From positions 1 to 64,000 of the forward strand of contig JAHDLA010000004.1 of assembly GCA_018436705.1 (NCBI GenBank): a stretch of 64,000 bases of DNA. Direction: 5' to 3'. This document shows, piece after piece, positions 61,824-64,000 of the stretch. The DNA comes from Sedimentibacter sp. (GTDB taxonomy: Bacteria > Bacillota > Clostridia > Tissierellales > Sedimentibacteraceae). Position 1 is the first letter of the stretch. The number at the start of each line of letters is the position of its first letter. Under the pieces are notes generated by a model, which saw only the letters and a program-made list of their open reading frames with translations, was not told where the DNA came from and did not search any database. Both the position numbers and the translations under genes were made by a program.

Positions 61824-64000
61824 TCACTTTGTGATTTTAAACCCGGTATTTCCATAGTCGATTTTTATGGTGCTGTCAGATTCTGCACTGCCTGCAATAA
61901 TCATTTTTGCAATCAATGTTTCAATCTTTTTCTGAATAAAGCGCTTTAAGGGACGTGCGCCGTAAATTGGGTTATATCCCTGATCAACTATCTCTGCTTT
62001 AGCTTCTTCAGTTAATACTACGGTTATGTGTTTATCCTTTAATCGTCTTTGAAGATCTTTAATCATCAGATCAACGATGGAAGAAATTTCGTCTTTTTTA
62101 AGAGGCTTATAAAATACAATTTCATCAAGCCTGTTTAAAAATTCCGGTCGAAAATGATGTTTCAAAAGAGCATGCACTTTTTCCTTTGCATCTTCAGATA
62201 TTTCTCCCAAACCGGTAATTCCATCTAAAATATATTCAGATCCAAGGTTGGAGGTCATTATTATGATTGTATTTTTAAAGTCAACGGTTCTTCCCTGTGA
62301 ATCTGTAATTCGTCCGTCGTCAAGTACCTGAAGCAAAATATTAAATACATCGGAGTGCGCTTTTTCAACTTCATCAAACAATATTACCGAATATGGCTTT
62401 CTCCTTACAGCTTCTGTTAACTGACCGCCCTCTTCATATCCAACATATCCCGGAGGAGCTCCTATTAATCTGGATACAGAGAATTTTTCCATATATTCGC
62501 TCATATCGATTCTTATTATATTATGCTCGTCATCAAACAAGGCTTCTGCCAGTGCTTTTGCAAGCTCAGTTTTTCCGACTCCGGTTGGGCCAAGGAACAT
62601 AAATGAGCCTATAGGTCTGTTAGGATCCTGTATTCCGGCTCTGGATCGCAAAATTGCTTCGGACACCTTTTCTACGGCTTCATTTTGACCGATTACTCTC
62701 TCGTGAAGTATATCCTCAAGCTTCAAAAGCTTTTCTCTTTCACCTTCCATTAACTTAGAAACCGGTATACCTGTCCATCTGGCAACTATTCTTGCAATTT
62801 CTTCGTCGGTTACTTTAACTCTTAGTAATGTGTTAGGGCCCTGACTTTTCTCTGCAATATGCTCTTCTTTTTCCAAGGCTTTTTTAAGCGCGGGGAGTTT
62901 TCCGTATTTTAATTCCGCTGCCTTATTCAAGTCATAGTTTCTCTCGGCTCTTTCAATTTCAGCATTAAGGCTTTCCAGCTGTTCTCTGAGTGATTGTACT
63001 TTAGATATGGAGCTTTTTTCATTTTCCCATTTGGCTTTCATTTCCTTAAATTCGGAGCGCATGTCGGCCAGCTCTTTTTGAATTTCTTTCAGATGCGCTG
63101 AGGATAATTGGTCATCTTCTTTTCTAAGAGCAGCTTCTTCGATTTCGTGTTGCATTATTTTTCGGGATATTTCATCCAGCTCAGAAGGCATGGAATCTAT
63201 TTCCGTACGTATCAATGCGCAGGCCTCATCGATTAAATCAATTGCCTTATCAGGGAGGAATCTGTCGGATATGTAACGGTGGGAGAGAATGGCAGCTGCT
63301 ATAAGTGCCTGATCCTGTATTTTAACACCGTGGAAAACTTCGTATCTCTCTTTCAGTCCTCTCAAAATTGATATGGTATCTTCAACTGTCGGTTCATCTA
63401 CCATAACTGGTTGGAACCTTCTTTCAAGGGCAGCATCTTTTTCTATATACTGTCGGTATTCGTTTAATGTTGTAGCTCCTATGCAGTGGAGTTCGCCTCT
63501 GGCAAGCATTGGCTTAAGCATATTTCCGGCATCCATTGCACCTTCTGTTTTGCCTGCCCCTACAATTGTATGAAGCTCATCAATAAACAGTATAATTTTG
63601 CCTTCGCTCTTTTTAACCTCCTCAAGAACAGCTTTGAGCCTTTCTTCAAATTCTCCTCTGAATTTTGCTCCTGCAACAAGAGAACTCATATCGAGAGAGA
63701 AAATTTTTCGCTCTTTTAGATTGTTTGGTACGTCACCGCGAACTATACGTATAGCTAAACCTTCTGCAATAGCTGTCTTTCCGACGCCTGGTTCACCTAT
63801 GAGTACGGGATTGTTCTTTGTTTTTCGGGAAAGTATTCTTATAACATTTCTTATTTCCGAATCTCTTCCTATAACGGGATCCAGTTTGTTGTTTTTGGCC
63901 AGCGCCACCAAGTCGGAGCCGTACTTGGTCAGAACATCATATGTTGATTCTGGACTATCACTTGTAACGCGAGTATTGCCCCTGACTGTTGACAGTGCAC
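61824..64000 (-). CDS. clpB: ATP-dependent disaggregase ClpB (5' part beyond window)
   Basis: About 725 codons are present and the frame runs open to the window edge (start of visible part reads [20 protein letters not shown], the linker before the first AAA module). Walker A motifs GEPGVGKT and GPTGVGKT, Walker B ILFIDELH and [10 protein letters not shown], and the long coiled-coil M-domain between them (about residues 240-380 of the visible part) identify ClpB rather than ClpA/C. It threads aggregated proteins with DnaK. Roughly 135 N-terminal residues should lie beyond the right edge. An internal GTG at 63911 is not the start. No CIRCE element can be checked. Confidence 0.96.
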   Translation of the reverse strand, partial: ALSTVRGNTRVTSDSPESTYDVLTKYGSDLVALAKNNKLDPVIGRDSEIRNVIRILSRKTKNNPVLIGEPGVGKTAIAEGLAIRIVRGDVPNNLKERKIFSLDMSSLVAGAKFRGEFEERLKAVLEEVKKSEGKIILFIDELHTIVGAGKTEGAMDAGNMLKPMLARGELHCIGATTLNEYRQYIEKDAALERRFQPVMVDEPTVEDTISILRGLKERYEVFHGVKIQDQALIAAAILSHRYISDRFLPDKAIDLIDEACALIRTEIDSMPSELDEISRKIMQHEIEEAALRKEDDQLSSAHLKEIQKELADMRSEFKEMKAKWENEKSSISKVQSLREQLESLNAEIERAERNYDLNKAAELKYGKLPALKKALEKEEHIAEKSQGPNTLLRVKVTDEEIARIVARWTGIPVSKLMEGEREKLLKLEDILHERVIGQNEAVEKVSEAILRSRAGIQDPNRPIGSFMFLGPTGVGKTELAKALAEALFDDEHNIIRIDMSEYMEKFSVSRLIGAPPGYVGYEEGGQLTEAVRRKPYSVILFDEVEKAHSDVFNILLQVLDDGRITDSQGRTVDFKNTIIIMTSNLGSEYILDGITGLGEISEDAKEKVHALLKHHFRPEFLNRLDEIVFYKPLKKDEISSIVDLMIKDLQRRLKDKHITVVLTEEAKAEIVDQGYNPIYGARPLKRFIQKKIETLIAKMIIAGSAESDSTIKIDYGNTGFKITK

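Noticed and set aside
61716..61949. 77-codon plus-strand frame after the NSS gene
   Set aside because: It runs through the terminator hairpin and the clpB 3' end in antisense.

Overview
The window is about 64 kb of low-GC (AT-rich) DNA with Shine-Dalgarno sites of the GGAGG type, a SorC/CggR-controlled glycolytic operon, PolC, LysM and SLH cell-wall proteins and SmpB/tmRNA. It therefore comes from a Gram-positive Bacillota of the Clostridia/Tissierellia type. The first 187 bases look like the 3' end of grdD (glycine/sarcosine/betaine reductase component C), a glycine riboswitch lies nearby, and one small gene reads through an in-frame UGA. Together these suggest an anaerobic, amino-acid-fermenting, selenocysteine-decoding organism. 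Species is not assigned.

Layout. (1) 1-2.3 kb: grdD tail, then a leftward UPF0237 (ACT) / UPF0210 pair behind a glycine riboswitch with its own promoter and terminator. (2) 2.4-13.7 kb: rpoN, then cggR-gapA-pgk-tpiA-gpmI-eno, followed by secG and a membrane pyrophosphatase. (3) 13.8-20.7 kb: alpha/beta hydrolase, MurF-like ligase, Ddl, RNase R, SmpB and tmRNA. (4) 20.9-26.3 kb: a beta-helix surface/spore-type protein, an FtsH paralogue, a CC/Se-motif selenoprotein, homoserine dehydrogenase and a GNAT acetyltransferase. (5) 26.6-34.4 kb: three secreted proteins that form a miniature cellulosome-like set. A 1689-residue phosphodiester-glycosidase/metallophosphoesterase carries a cohesin-like domain and a dockerin, a GHL10-type glycoside hydrolase carries a dockerin, and a cohesin-SLH protein can anchor them to the wall. 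(6) 34.4-38.8 kb: a TetR regulator divergent from two flavodoxin-fold proteins, a Rieske-FAD oxidoreductase and a tocopherol-cyclase-like protein. (7) 39-43.4 kb: pseudouridine catabolism (psuK-psuG) and a polar amino-acid ABC transporter. (8) 43.7-46.4 kb: ECF sigma / anti-sigma / membrane-protein operon. (9) 46.5-53.1 kb: AlkA-type glycosylase, Ogt, a small CxxC protein, PolC and a hypothetical protein. (10) 53.2-64 kb: a LysM-SleB hydrolase behind a c-di-AMP riboswitch, a DUF6143-like protein, a duplicated FMN-binding protein, an amine oxidase, DUF3841, a uracil/xanthine permease behind an attenuator-like leader, an NSS transporter and the 3' part of clpB.

How it works together. The glycolytic genes form one CggR-type regulon whose two operator half-sites have the classical 20-bp spacing. 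Several loci are switched by RNA: glycine, c-di-AMP, and unassigned leaders before the FtsH paralogue and the permease. The strongest unusual items are the hidden selenoprotein at 24341-24631 and the cohesin/dockerin/SLH cluster at 26649-34369, which seems built for phosphodiester or envelope-glycan processing, not for cellulose. No CRISPR array, insertion sequence, prophage, tRNA or rRNA was seen.
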